Of a DNA stretch of 64,000 nt, positions 9,796 to 18,393 are shown in pieces. Below the pieces are notes generated by a model that was not told the origin of the DNA, did not search any database, and worked only from the letters and a program-made list of their open reading frames with translations. A program made the translations under genes and the position numbers. Origin of the DNA: Bacillus mycoides (lineage in GTDB: Bacteria > Bacillota > Bacilli > Bacillales > Bacillaceae_G); contig NZ_CP036132.1 in NCBI RefSeq assembly GCF_018742245.1, forward strand, positions 3,219,001-3,283,000. Reading direction: 5' to 3'. Numbering within the stretch: the first letter of the stretch is position 1; each line of letters starts with the position of its first letter.

Positions 9796-11583
9796 ATGAC
9801 AGAACTTAAAGATCGACTACAAGTAGCTGATAAAGAAAAATGGAATTTAACGGACATTTACCATACAATTGAAGATTGGGAAAGCGACTTTCATAAAATT
9901 GAAGTATTAACGAATGAACTACACAAGTTTAACGGAAATATTCACGATGGCAATAGTTTATTAGCTTATTTAACAAAGAGTGAAGAAATATCTAGCATAA
10001 TATCTTTAATGTTCGCTTATGCAAGACTACAATCTGATCTTGATACACGCGATACTGACGCTCAATCCCTTGTCGATAAAGTATCACAATTACACGTGAA
10101 AGTAAGTGCGGCTAAATCTTTCTTTTCCCCATTCTTGCTTAGTGTAGATGAAAACACATTACATTCTTACATAGAAGAAACAGAAGGCTTACACTATTAT
10201 AAAGAAGACTTATTTGAGCTATACCGTTATAAAAAACACGTTTTGAATAAAGACCAAGAAGAGATTTTATCACAAATGGGTGAAGCACTCTCCTCCCCGC
10301 AGCATACATTTGGCATGTTAAATAATGCAGATATAATTTTTGGTGAAGTGACTACTGATGATGGAGAAAAAGTAAACTTAACACGTGGAATGTATTCAAA
10401 GTTAATAGAAGATGAGAATCGTGAGAAACGTAAAGAAGCTTATAAAGCTTATTACAAGCCATATGTTCAGTTGAAAAACTCTATTGCTTCTACTTTATCT
10501 GCAGCTATTAAAAATAATGTTACTGTTTCAAAGCTAAGAAAATATCCATCTGCTTTAGAAAAATCGTTATTTGGCGACATGGTTCCGAAAGAAGTATATG
10601 AAAATTTAATCGATACGACGAAAAAAAACATTCAATCATTACATACGTATAATGAACTTAGAAAAGAAAAATTAAATGTAGATGAACTAAGACAATACGA
10701 CTTGAGTGTTGATTTAGTAAAAGGTGTAAAACAAGACATTCCATACGACGAAGCATTTGATATAATGATCGCGTCACTAGCTCCTTTAGGTGAAGAATAT
10801 ATCGAAACATTAAAAAGCTTTAAAGATAAACGCTATATAGACGTGAGAGAAACACCAGGAAAACGTTCTGGCGCTTATAATTTTGGTGTATACGGTGTTC
10901 ATCCTTTCATTCTTTTAAATCATCACGATGATTTAAATAGCCTTTTCACTCTTACTCATGAATGCGGTCACGGTATGCATACGCATTATTCACACGGATA
11001 CCAACCAAGAATTTCTGCACACTACACTATCTTTGTTGCAGAAGTCGCTTCTACCGTAAATGAAGTGTTATTAATTCACTATTTATTAAAAGAAGCGAAA
11101 GAAACGAACGTACGTAATCATTTAATTAACTACTTTATCGATAGCTTTAAAGGTACCTTCTTTACACAAATCATGTTTGCAGAATTTGAAAAAACTACAC
11201 ATGAAATGGCCGAGCAAGGTAAACCATTAAATGCCCAAGTCTTTAGCGAAATTTATGAAAAGTTATTTAGAGAATATAATGGAGACTCCATCGTATTTGA
11301 CGAAGAAGTAAAATATGGCTGGTCTAGAATCCCTCATTTCTACCGTCCATTTTACGTTTACAAATACGCAACGGGCTTCGCCTCTGCAATCCAAATCGCC
11401 GATAAATTATTAAGCGGCGACCCAAATGCCCAGAAAAACTATATTGAATTCCTTAAAGGTGGAAGTTCTGACTATCCATTAAACCTACTGAAAAAAGCTG
11501 GTGTTGATTTAACTACACCAGCACCGATTGAAAGTGCGTTGAATCGTTTTGCTCAACTTGTTGAAGAGTTTTCAGCATTATAG
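9796..11583 (+). CDS. pepF: Oligoendopeptidase F (M3B metallopeptidase), 595 aa
   Basis: A zinc endopeptidase of family M3 that cleaves short peptides in the cytoplasm. The zinc motif is LTHECGHGMHTHYS, with H388, E389 and H392 counted from ATG 9796, and the third ligand glutamate in FVAEVASTVNE. The long helical N-terminal half and the length (about 595-600 aa) are typical. ATG 9796 is preferred over the in-frame ATG at 9790 because AGAAAGG is correctly spaced only for 9796. It is monocistronic and ends in a 16-bp terminator stem that overlaps its stop codon. Confidence 0.92.
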   Translation: MTELKDRLQVADKEKWNLTDIYHTIEDWESDFHKIEVLTNELHKFNGNIHDGNSLLAYLTKSEEISSIISLMFAYARLQSDLDTRDTDAQSLVDKVSQLHVKVSAAKSFFSPFLLSVDENTLHSYIEETEGLHYYKEDLFELYRYKKHVLNKDQEEILSQMGEALSSPQHTFGMLNNADIIFGEVTTDDGEKVNLTRGMYSKLIEDENREKRKEAYKAYYKPYVQLKNSIASTLSAAIKNNVTVSKLRKYPSALEKSLFGDMVPKEVYENLIDTTKKNIQSLHTYNELRKEKLNVDELRQYDLSVDLVKGVKQDIPYDEAFDIMIASLAPLGEEYIETLKSFKDKRYIDVRETPGKRSGAYNFGVYGVHPFILLNHHDDLNSLFTLTHECGHGMHTHYSHGYQPRISAHYTIFVAEVASTVNEVLLIHYLLKEAKETNVRNHLINYFIDSFKGTFFTQIMFAEFEKTTHEMAEQGKPLNAQVFSEIYEKLFREYNGDSIVFDEEVKYGWSRIPHFYRPFYVYKYATGFASAIQIADKLLSGDPNAQKNYIEFLKGGSSDYPLNLLKKAGVDLTTPAPIESALNRFAQLVEEFSAL

Positions 11584-11621
11584 AAAGAAGCATGCAGACT
11601 TATGCTCTGCATGCTTCTTTC
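11583..11621. terminator. Strong bidirectional terminator between pepF and the convergent deiminase
   Basis: GAAAGAAGCATGCAGA (11583-11598) and its perfect complement (11606-11621) form a 16-bp stem with a 7-base loop, flanked by T-rich sequence on both strands. Its first base is the last base of the pepF stop codon. Confidence 0.85.
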
Positions 11622-11633
11622 ATTTAAATCACT

Positions 11634-12680
11634 TTATTCTAAATGCTGCTGCGTCACACAATGAATCATACCACCATACGCATACAATTCATTTACATAA
11701 ACACCAACAACTCTTCTACCTGGAAATTGCCCTTCAATAATTTGAAGCCCTAACTTATCATGTTCATCACCGTATATAGGAACCAATACAACTTCATTGC
11801 CAATATAAAAATTCAAATACGAACCTTTACAGTCTGCCTCTTTTACCACTTTTCTTGTTACAGGTACTGGGATGAGTTGAAATGGATTTCCATCTATATT
11901 TCTCGCTTGTCGCAATTCTTGATAATGCTTTTCGTGCGCCTCCAAAAGGTACGACTCTCCTTCCCCAAAAGGATCATATTCATAAAGAATCGTATTTTCA
12001 TTTACAAAACGCGCTGCCCCATCAATATGGTAATCCGTATCTTCATCATAATTATCCTCACCGCGAATACCAGTTATCCATATGAAATTCGTTACTCCCA
12101 AGTACTTCGTTAACTCCATTTCAATCTCTTCCTGACTTAGTGTGGGATTTCGATTTTCATTTATAATAGAAGTTTTTGCCGCCATTAAGGTTCCATTTCC
12201 GTTTATCTCTATTCCTCCACCTTCTAGACAGACACTTGATTCAACTTTTGGAATGCTATACATTTCACTTATTTTCTCTGGAATAACAGCGTCTTTTTCA
12301 TGCGGGTATTTATTCCCCCAACCATTGAAAATCCAATGTGTTAATGAAAAATCCCCTTCCTTATTTTTCACAAAAATAGGCCCATTATCTCTGATCCAAA
12401 TATCATCAGTTTCTTGAATTAAGAAATCAATTTTAACCATATTCACTTTCGCTTCAATTAACTTCGATTGGACATGCACTTTTTCTTCTTCATCATATAC
12501 AACAATATGCACATTTTCTCCGTAATGAAGCTCCTTTGCCATCGTTACCCAAATATCATCCAACTTAGCTCTGTAACCTTCACCTCTATGGGTTCTGTCA
12601 TGAGGCCATTGGAGCCATGTCCCCTCATGTTTTCCCCACTCGGCAGGCATATAAAACAAACTATTTTCCATATTTCTCAT
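11634..12680 (-). CDS. Agmatine deiminase family protein, cytoplasmic (paralogue 1), 348 aa
   Basis: This is a guanidino-group-modifying enzyme of the agmatine deiminase / PAD_porph family, which converts agmatine to N-carbamoylputrescine and ammonia. Conserved motifs are EGTWLQWPH near the N-terminus, DDIWIRDNGPIF, LEGGGIEINGNG, DYHIDGAARF and the nucleophile C341 in GGMIHCVTQQ. There is no signal peptide. ATG 12680 follows GGGGTG. No aguB (N-carbamoylputrescine amidase) gene is nearby, so a full agmatine pathway is not shown and another guanidino substrate is possible. A MerR-type promoter with a 19-bp spacer precedes it (12712-12742). Confidence 0.85.
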   Translation of the reverse strand: MRNMENSLFYMPAEWGKHEGTWLQWPHDRTHRGEGYRAKLDDIWVTMAKELHYGENVHIVVYDEEEKVHVQSKLIEAKVNMVKIDFLIQETDDIWIRDNGPIFVKNKEGDFSLTHWIFNGWGNKYPHEKDAVIPEKISEMYSIPKVESSVCLEGGGIEINGNGTLMAAKTSIINENRNPTLSQEEIEMELTKYLGVTNFIWITGIRGEDNYDEDTDYHIDGAARFVNENTILYEYDPFGEGESYLLEAHEKHYQELRQARNIDGNPFQLIPVPVTRKVVKEADCKGSYLNFYIGNEVVLVPIYGDEHDKLGLQIIEGQFPGRRVVGVYVNELYAYGGMIHCVTQQHLE

Positions 12681-12711
12681 ACGTGTTCACCCCTTCTTCG
12701 AATGTAAGTTC

Positions 12712-12742
12712 AGTCTAAACTTTGACATCGTGTTAAGGTCAA
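12712..12742 (-). promoter_or_regulatory. MerR-type promoter/operator of deiminase paralogue 1
   Basis: On the minus strand, -35 TTGACC (12737-12742), spacer TTAACACGATGTCAAAGTT (19 bp) and -10 TAGACT (12712-12717). The spacer holds the dyad TTAACA-N3-TGTCAA. Overlong 19-bp spacers with a central dyad are the hallmark of MerR-activated promoters. The site resembles those at 14572-14602 and 19580-19610. Confidence 0.7.
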
Positions 12743-12787
12743 CAGAAATATATTCATTTACTTGTGGCAACCAAATAAGATTACTCG

Positions 12788-14530
12788 CTATTTCTCCTTG
12801 TGATACACTACTTCTCCTTGTAAAACCGTCACTAAAACTTTCGCATTCGGAATCTTATCGGCACTCATTTTAGTAATATCTTCATTTAGTAATACCATAT
12901 CAGCTGATTTCCCTACTTCAATCGAGCCAGTAATGTTATCAAGACCTAATGCTTTGGCTGGCTTAATTGTATAAGCATCAATAGCTGCATGTACATCGGA
13001 TAAGCCTTTCTCACCAATGCTTAATGCATTCGAAATAGTCACAAGTGGATTTAGTTCATTTACATCCCAATCACTACTAAGCGATACATTTGCTCCTGTT
13101 TTCCAAATTCGTCCTAACGGCATAATTCGTTTCATCTGTTGATCTGAAAAATACGTACTTGCCCAGCTTTGTTTTGGATCTTCCGCAAAATCATGACCTA
13201 CTTGAAAATCAGCGCTAATACCTAATTTAGTAAAACGTTTTATATCACTATCTTCTACCATCTCCACATGCGTGAGCGTATAAGGCTGATTTGCCCCTTC
13301 TTTTTTCGCTGCTTCAATTGCATTTAAACTTTCTCTTACCCCGCCGTCTCCAATCGCGTGGATTAATGCACCGTAACCAATTTTATTAAGTTCAGTCAAC
13401 CACCACTTCATCTTTTCTTCTGGAATATAGTTCAAACCATATGGAGTCCCTTGAAACCACTCAAATTTATATTTTTCTAGTATTTTAGCTGTGCTGTTAA
13501 TACTAATTCCATCACTATACATTTTCACTTGATTAATAAGCATTCGAGATGATACATCATCACGCTTAATTTTTTTGAAATACTCCATTTGTTCTGCTTC
13601 ATTTAAATTCGGATACACCCACGGACGAAGTACTACTCGTGACGTTAGCTTTTTCTCATCATTTACTTTATTCCAAACATCTAACCAGCCTCGCTTCCAA
13701 TAGAGACGTCCATCACCGACTGTAGTAATACCATTCTTCGCAACCTCATCTAATCCGTCCAACAAACCTTCATAGTTTTTTTCAAAGAGGTTCGGCTGGG
13801 AATTCCATGCTTTTTCCATCACGATATCTCCAGCTGTATCATAAAGAATCCCAAACGGTTCTCCTGTCTCTGGATCTCGAATGATTCTTCCGCCTTGCGG
13901 ATCTTTCGTATCTTTATTTATCCCAGCTAACTCCAATGCTTTCGAGTTAACCCATACAGAATGAGAGGTTCTTTCCATAATTAATACTGGATTATTAGGA
14001 AATAACTCATTTAGAACTTGTAATGGAGTTTGTTGTTCTGATTTTTCGTCCATATCTTTTAACAGCTCTTCTAAACTAAATCCAGTTCCGCTTATCCATT
14101 CCCCTGTCTTTACATCTTTTTTACACGCTTTTAAATACGAGCGTTGTTCTTGCAGCGAAGCATCTGGTGATACACTACAATTCCCTGCTGCTGGTGATTT
14201 CGCTTCAAATATATGATTATGATTGTCCACAAAACCAGGGAGGATAAAACGCCCTTGTAAATCCACCACTTTCGTATCTTCATTTATAAATTCCTCTACA
14301 TCCTTGTTTGAACCAACAAATGTAATTTTCCCTTCTTTAACGGCTACAGCCTCTAGGATGTCTTGCTTTCCATTTGAAGTATAGATTGTACCATTTTTAA
14401 ATACTACATTCTTCGGCAACTGATTAGGTAGAACAGAGCTACCATTCTCACCTTCTCCTACTTCAGGAGTACACGCTGAGATCCATATCATACTAAGAAT
14501 TAGACAAATAAGTAAGATTTTTCTTTTCAT
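12788..14530 (-). CDS. Amidohydrolase-family (YtcJ-like) lipoprotein, 580 aa
   Basis: A predicted extracellular metal-dependent hydrolase. The N-terminus MKRKILLICLILSMIWISAC is a lipoprotein signal with cysteine at residue 20, so the enzyme should be anchored outside the membrane. The amidohydrolase_3 fold follows: VFKNGTIYTSNGKQ, GRFILPGFVDNHNHIFE with the HxH metal site, LIHAIGDGGVRESL and SSDWDVNELNPL. Relatives include YtcJ and N-substituted formamide deformylase; the substrate is unknown. ATG 14530 follows AAAGGGGAAAG. It lies directly downstream of the MerR gene behind a perfect palindrome holding a MerR-type promoter, beside three deiminase paralogues, so a linked role on N-carbamoyl or guanidino compounds is plausible but unproven. 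Confidence 0.8.
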   Translation of the reverse strand: MKRKILLICLILSMIWISACTPEVGEGENGSSVLPNQLPKNVVFKNGTIYTSNGKQDILEAVAVKEGKITFVGSNKDVEEFINEDTKVVDLQGRFILPGFVDNHNHIFEAKSPAAGNCSVSPDASLQEQRSYLKACKKDVKTGEWISGTGFSLEELLKDMDEKSEQQTPLQVLNELFPNNPVLIMERTSHSVWVNSKALELAGINKDTKDPQGGRIIRDPETGEPFGILYDTAGDIVMEKAWNSQPNLFEKNYEGLLDGLDEVAKNGITTVGDGRLYWKRGWLDVWNKVNDEKKLTSRVVLRPWVYPNLNEAEQMEYFKKIKRDDVSSRMLINQVKMYSDGISINSTAKILEKYKFEWFQGTPYGLNYIPEEKMKWWLTELNKIGYGALIHAIGDGGVRESLNAIEAAKKEGANQPYTLTHVEMVEDSDIKRFTKLGISADFQVGHDFAEDPKQSWASTYFSDQQMKRIMPLGRIWKTGANVSLSSDWDVNELNPLVTISNALSIGEKGLSDVHAAIDAYTIKPAKALGLDNITGSIEVGKSADMVLLNEDITKMSADKIPNAKVLVTVLQGEVVYHKEK

Positions 14531-14571
14531 ATTCTTTCCCCTTTTTATTATGATAAATTGCTTACATATAT

Positions 14572-14612
14572 AGAATAAGGATTGACATAATGTTAATGTC
14601 AATCCTTATTCT
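14572..14612. promoter_or_regulatory. Perfect palindrome holding a symmetric MerR-type promoter
   Basis: AGAATAAGGATTGACAT (14572-14588), a 7-bp centre and the exact complement (14596-14612) make 17-bp arms. On the minus strand it contains -35 TTGACA (14597-14602), a 19-bp spacer and -10 TATTCT (14572-14577) directed at the amidohydrolase gene. Because of the symmetry the same promoter can be read on the plus strand, antisense to the MerR gene. It abuts the MerR stop codon and could also act as that gene's terminator, though no T run follows. Confidence 0.72.
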
Positions 14613-15433
14613 CATTCTATTTTCGTAACTAAAAAACAAATTTGTGTCACATACTCCTCTACTAAACAATCACATTCAGGTCCTTTTATATAGACCTCAT
14701 ATGGCGCATTATTTATTACATAACCATTTCTTTCAACCCATTCTTCTAACGCTATATAAGCGTAACCTATATAGTCATAACTACCATAATGCATAGTAGT
14801 AACGATTTGATGCCCATTTAGCTTGTTTACTTCGCACTCTTGTAATACGCCTTTATTATCCTCAGCCATAATCGGAATTCTTAATTCAATATCGCTGTGA
14901 TTTGGAATATACTCTTCATCATAAAAAACTGTGGATGGAGAACCGACTATTCGTAAGCTGTTTTTTTGTACTTTTTCATATAAGGAATAAAAATAATCAT
15001 CCATATCATCTATATCTATTTGCAGTCTTTGAGCAATTACCGTCATTTCATTTCTCATTCCAATTAATATATCGTAACTTCTATGACGAGCAATATTTAA
15101 ACCATTATTCATACTTACCATTTCATTCATTTCTGAAATAACCTGTAAATTTTGTTTCACCTCATGAGACAACTCTATAATTTGCGATTGCATATGTGTA
15201 ATAAATGAATCTTGATCTGATGATTTAAGAATTGTTTTAATTTTCGGTAAAGGGAATTTGTACTCCCTTAGCTTTTTAATTTTCAACGCTATTTCAAGCT
15301 GCCCTTGCTCATAATATCTATATCCATTTACCGGATTCACATATGCTGGTTTCAATATTTCCTCTTTATCATAATGCCTTAACATTCGTGTACTCATTTT
15401 ACAAATCCGTGAAAATTCAGTAATTGTATACAT
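14612..15433 (-). CDS. MerR-family regulator with GyrI-like effector domain, 273 aa
   Basis: The N-terminal winged helix reads MYTITEFSRICKMSTRMLR, then HYDKEEILKP and NGYRYYEQGQLE, the standard MerR DNA-binding region (residues 1-75). A coiled-coil linker follows, and the C-terminal 150 residues have a GyrI-like ligand-binding pattern (HYGSYDYIGYAYIALEEW, then APYEVYIKGPE), as in BmrR-type drug or metabolite sensors. ATG 15433 follows AAGGGGT; upstream in-frame codons lack a ribosome site. It sits between amidohydrolase and deiminase genes whose neighbours carry 19-bp-spacer promoters, so it probably activates them in response to a small molecule. Confidence 0.87.
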   Translation of the reverse strand: MYTITEFSRICKMSTRMLRHYDKEEILKPAYVNPVNGYRYYEQGQLEIALKIKKLREYKFPLPKIKTILKSSDQDSFITHMQSQIIELSHEVKQNLQVISEMNEMVSMNNGLNIARHRSYDILIGMRNEMTVIAQRLQIDIDDMDDYFYSLYEKVQKNSLRIVGSPSTVFYDEEYIPNHSDIELRIPIMAEDNKGVLQECEVNKLNGHQIVTTMHYGSYDYIGYAYIALEEWVERNGYVINNAPYEVYIKGPECDCLVEEYVTQICFLVTKIE

Positions 15434-15477
15434 ATAAATACCCCTTGAATACATTTTCTTATATATAAGCTTATTTA

Positions 15478-16455
15478 TTAAAACCAATCAAATATTTTTC
15501 TGATTGAAGAACCTTCACTCTGATCGTTCAGTCTTTTCATTTTTGAAGGTAACAAATGACTAGGACAATACCACGTTAAACAATTCATCGCGCCTCCCAT
15601 TGTCGATATTTCTCCTACATGAATTTGAATAGCTTGTTTCTCAGTACACTGTTGAATATATCGTAAAACTTCCTCATCTTTAGCTAATCCAAACTTAGGA
15701 ACGTAAAGCGTATCACATGTTTCTAACATATTTATATACAAACCTTTTGCCGATGCTATTTCTTGATCATATTGTCCTTTCTCTGTATATGATGAAGGAA
15801 CAACTATAAATTCAGCTTCTGGCATTTGCTCTTGAATAATTTCTTGAACATTATATCTAAATTCATGATCCCCTAAAAAGTCACTAATAAACATTGTATG
15901 TTCATCAATAAATTTAACCATTCCGTCTGCGTGTGCAAGTACATCTCCCTCTTCAGCAGGAATAATAATAACCCGACTCACATCTAAATCCCATTCCAGT
16001 TGCTCTATAATTTCTTCTTCCGTCCAATCATAATTATCATCAAATATGCGTTCCGTTAATATTACAGTATCTTTTTTATTCCAAATAAAATTTCCACCGT
16101 CTAATATCAATGGAGATGTCACATATTCAAAGTCGTTCTTTTTCAACCATTTATTAAATTGTTGATCTAAATATCGCCCTTGATCTTTAGGTAAGTAATT
16201 TGGTTGATATTTAAATTTAACTAGATGATTTGTTACAACTGGTGCAACATCTCTTAGCCAAATATCATCATACTCAAAAAAGCTTGTATGAAAGTCTTGC
16301 TCTTCAACAGATAAAGATATAAGTTGATCGGTAAATGCTTTGTTTTCGTTTAAATATTCATTAAAATAAATCAAGTCTTCATAAAATGGTCGATAATATT
16401 CATTCGATTTATCTGGTATTGCAGTAAAAATAATTCCATTATGTTTTTGTTCCAT
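15478..16455 (-). CDS. Agmatine deiminase family protein, divergent (paralogue 2), 325 aa
   Basis: The same family as the genes at 11634 and 18394 but clearly divergent. Motifs are DDIWLRDVAPVV, LDGGNFIWNKK, DVLAHADGMVKFID and the nucleophile C292 in GGAMNCLTWYCPS. The C-terminus is extended by about 30 residues past the catalytic cysteine. There is no signal peptide. I chose ATG 16455 behind GCGAGG; the frame stays open for 34 codons upstream but without a good start. Its promoter region has an extended -10 (TGCTATAAT on the minus strand at about 16572-16580) and not the MerR-type spacer, so it may be regulated differently. It ends 44 bp before the MerR start. Confidence 0.8.
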   Translation of the reverse strand: MEQKHNGIIFTAIPDKSNEYYRPFYEDLIYFNEYLNENKAFTDQLISLSVEEQDFHTSFFEYDDIWLRDVAPVVTNHLVKFKYQPNYLPKDQGRYLDQQFNKWLKKNDFEYVTSPLILDGGNFIWNKKDTVILTERIFDDNYDWTEEEIIEQLEWDLDVSRVIIIPAEEGDVLAHADGMVKFIDEHTMFISDFLGDHEFRYNVQEIIQEQMPEAEFIVVPSSYTEKGQYDQEIASAKGLYINMLETCDTLYVPKFGLAKDEEVLRYIQQCTEKQAIQIHVGEISTMGGAMNCLTWYCPSHLLPSKMKRLNDQSEGSSIRKIFDWF

Positions 16456-16684
16456 ATTATTTACCTCGCTTTTTAATAATGATTGAATAACTGTTTTCAA
16501 TACGCCAACTATTCCCCAATTCATTTCTCTTTTCATTACAATTTTTAAAACGTGCACATTTCATGAATGGATTATAGCACGGAGAAATATTATATATTTA
16601 TATAAAAAATATAAAGCCGTCGTTAAGCCGTAAACTGACTCTTGACAAGATTTTTAAATTTTAATCGTCGTACACAATGAAGAA

Positions 16685-17617
16685 TTAGATGATTTTTTTA
16701 TCAAGATTCAAATCCATTACTTCTGATAGAGCGTTTTGATTATATAAATTCACTAAATGCGTTTCTACCCCTATACAAATTGCTTCAAGCGGAAGATCGT
16801 TTGGATCCTGACCAAATGGATCCTCAATTTCAACCCCTATTGCTTCAATCCCTATAAATGCAAAACTTATAAACGTAGTTGCAAGTACTGTAAACCATCC
16901 AAGACTATCAACAAGACCAATCGATAAAGTCCCGCAAAATATGAGCAGTAAAATTTTAATATGAGCAAAATATGCAAAAGGAATAGGCGTTGTTTTGATA
17001 CGATCACATCCACCCACAGCCGTAAGCAGAGTATTCAAATCAGCTTCCATATTAATTATTGCATTTGGATGAATTTGACCCGTTTTCAAACCTTTTGATA
17101 GTATAGTTTTTAACATGAAAACTATACTAATCGGTAAATGAATAGACTTAGCCAAGATTTCTCGTTCCTTCTCAGAACAAATATCAAACAAAGATTTTAT
17201 TTCAGATAAATCTTTTTCATCTCTCAAATGTCCTTTCGCTAACCTTGGAAAAGCAATTAATAAATGTAAAAATTTTAGTTTTTCCTTATCCGTATTTTCC
17301 TCTTCAGACTCCCAATAACATAAAAAACTAACTGCTAAATTTCTAGTACAAGCACCAATCGTGCCAAATAACTTTCTACCTTCCCAATATCTATCATACG
17401 CAGTGTTAGTACGAAAAACTAACAGTAGACCTAAAGCCCCTCCAACAATTACCCAAGGAGTTTGATTAATTTTTATTTCTACATAATAATAATTAATCAC
17501 AGTTACTATCGTTGAAACGCATATATATAATAAAATTTGCGGGAAAATATCTCTTATAACTGTCCCCTTTAATGTAAATATTTGATGTAAACTATTTTGA
17601 TTATTGTAATGTACCAT
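16685..17617 (-). CDS. Bestrophin-family (YneE/UPF0187) membrane protein, 310 aa
   Basis: A bacterial bestrophin, a pentameric anion (or cation) channel family. Recognisable features are the hydrophobic FPQILLYICVSTIVTVINYYY, VGGALGLLLVFRTNTAYDRYWEGRKLFG (the conserved family segment), ILLLIFCGTLSIGLVDSLGW and the IGVEIEDPFGQDPNDLPLE segment near residue 265. Length fits the family. ATG 17617 is chosen over a TTG at 17677, with GGAAGAGG upstream. It is preceded in the same direction by a predicted 24-aa membrane peptide and a PsiE-like gene, so the three may form one unit. Confidence 0.85.
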   Translation of the reverse strand: MVHYNNQNSLHQIFTLKGTVIRDIFPQILLYICVSTIVTVINYYYVEIKINQTPWVIVGGALGLLLVFRTNTAYDRYWEGRKLFGTIGACTRNLAVSFLCYWESEEENTDKEKLKFLHLLIAFPRLAKGHLRDEKDLSEIKSLFDICSEKEREILAKSIHLPISIVFMLKTILSKGLKTGQIHPNAIINMEADLNTLLTAVGGCDRIKTTPIPFAYFAHIKILLLIFCGTLSIGLVDSLGWFTVLATTFISFAFIGIEAIGVEIEDPFGQDPNDLPLEAICIGVETHLVNLYNQNALSEVMDLNLDKKII

Positions 17618-17661
17618 ATTTACAAAAGCCTCTTCCCTTTTTAACTTTTTATCCTTTAAAA

Positions 17662-17736
17662 TTATGAAAGTATACAATTAAATAGTAGAATCATAAACCC
17701 TATTATTATGAAACTAGTTAAAATTATTTCTTTCAA
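17662..17736 (-). CDS. Predicted 24-aa membrane peptide between psiE and bestrophin genes
   Basis: TTG at 17736 is preceded by AAAGGAG with ideal spacing. The 24-codon frame reads LKEIILTSFIIIGFMILLFN then CILS and is almost entirely one hydrophobic helix with a charged N-terminus. It ends 44 bp before the bestrophin start and lies 61 bp downstream of the PsiE-like gene. Position, ribosome site and composition suggest a real small membrane protein, perhaps a channel accessory. No homologue is recognised from memory. Confidence 0.5.
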   Translation of the reverse strand: MKEIILTSFIIIGFMILLFNCILS

Positions 17737-17797
17737 TACCGTTACTCCTTTTTTACCAAAAGATAAAACATCTTTTTTTGATTTAAACAACTAATGT

Positions 17798-18223
17798 TCA
17801 CTCTTCTAAATCACGACGCATTATTTTAGAATTTGCAATAAATAAAGCACTAATTAATACAAGAATCGCGCAAGCATATAACAATGAATCCATTGGACTA
17901 TCATGGTCTATAATAATTAGACGAACAATAGCCGTAATACCTATATATATAAAATAGCGTAATGGAAAATGAAAGTTCATTTGAAAATACTTTATAATCA
18001 TTACGATGAATTCAAAATATAAAAAGAATACGACGATACTATCAATCAAATGATAACTAGATTCCTCACTATTTAATTTAAGTTCTTGTATAAATTGAAT
18101 AACTTCTTTCATCAGAAACACACTTAGAACAATCCCTAAGCAAATCAAAGCAACATTTAAAATGTACTGTAGAACGATAGGGAACAACGAAAAAACTCTT
18201 TTTATATTCTTTAACACAAACAT
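17798..18223 (-). CDS. PsiE-family (phosphate-starvation-inducible) membrane protein, 141 aa
   Basis: Four hydrophobic segments fill this 141-residue protein ([74 protein letters not shown]), with the [17 protein letters not shown] motif typical of PsiE. Family members are inner-membrane proteins of unclear biochemical role. It is first in a minus-strand group with the small peptide and bestrophin gene. The start at 18223 follows AAAAGGAGAAAA. Confidence 0.8.
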   Translation of the reverse strand: MFVLKNIKRVFSLFPIVLQYILNVALICLGIVLSVFLMKEVIQFIQELKLNSEESSYHLIDSIVVFFLYFEFIVMIIKYFQMNFHFPLRYFIYIGITAIVRLIIIDHDSPMDSLLYACAILVLISALFIANSKIMRRDLEE

Positions 18224-18326
18224 TTTTCTCCTTTTCCATATAAAACAATAATGACAATATACTTTTATTTAATCATCATTATATTAAAATTATGCATTAC
18301 AATCTTATTACAGATGTTAAAACAAG

Positions 18327-18366
18327 ACAAAATAAGTAAAGATAGCATTTCACCTATTTTGTCTAT
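18327..18366 (-). terminator. Terminator of the lipoprotein deiminase gene
   Basis: AGACAAAATA and TATTTTGTCT form a 10-bp stem around an internal loop, with TTGTTTT following on the minus strand, just past the stop codon at 18394. Confidence 0.65.
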
Positions 18367-18393
18367 AAAGCAACATAACGAAACTATAATCGA

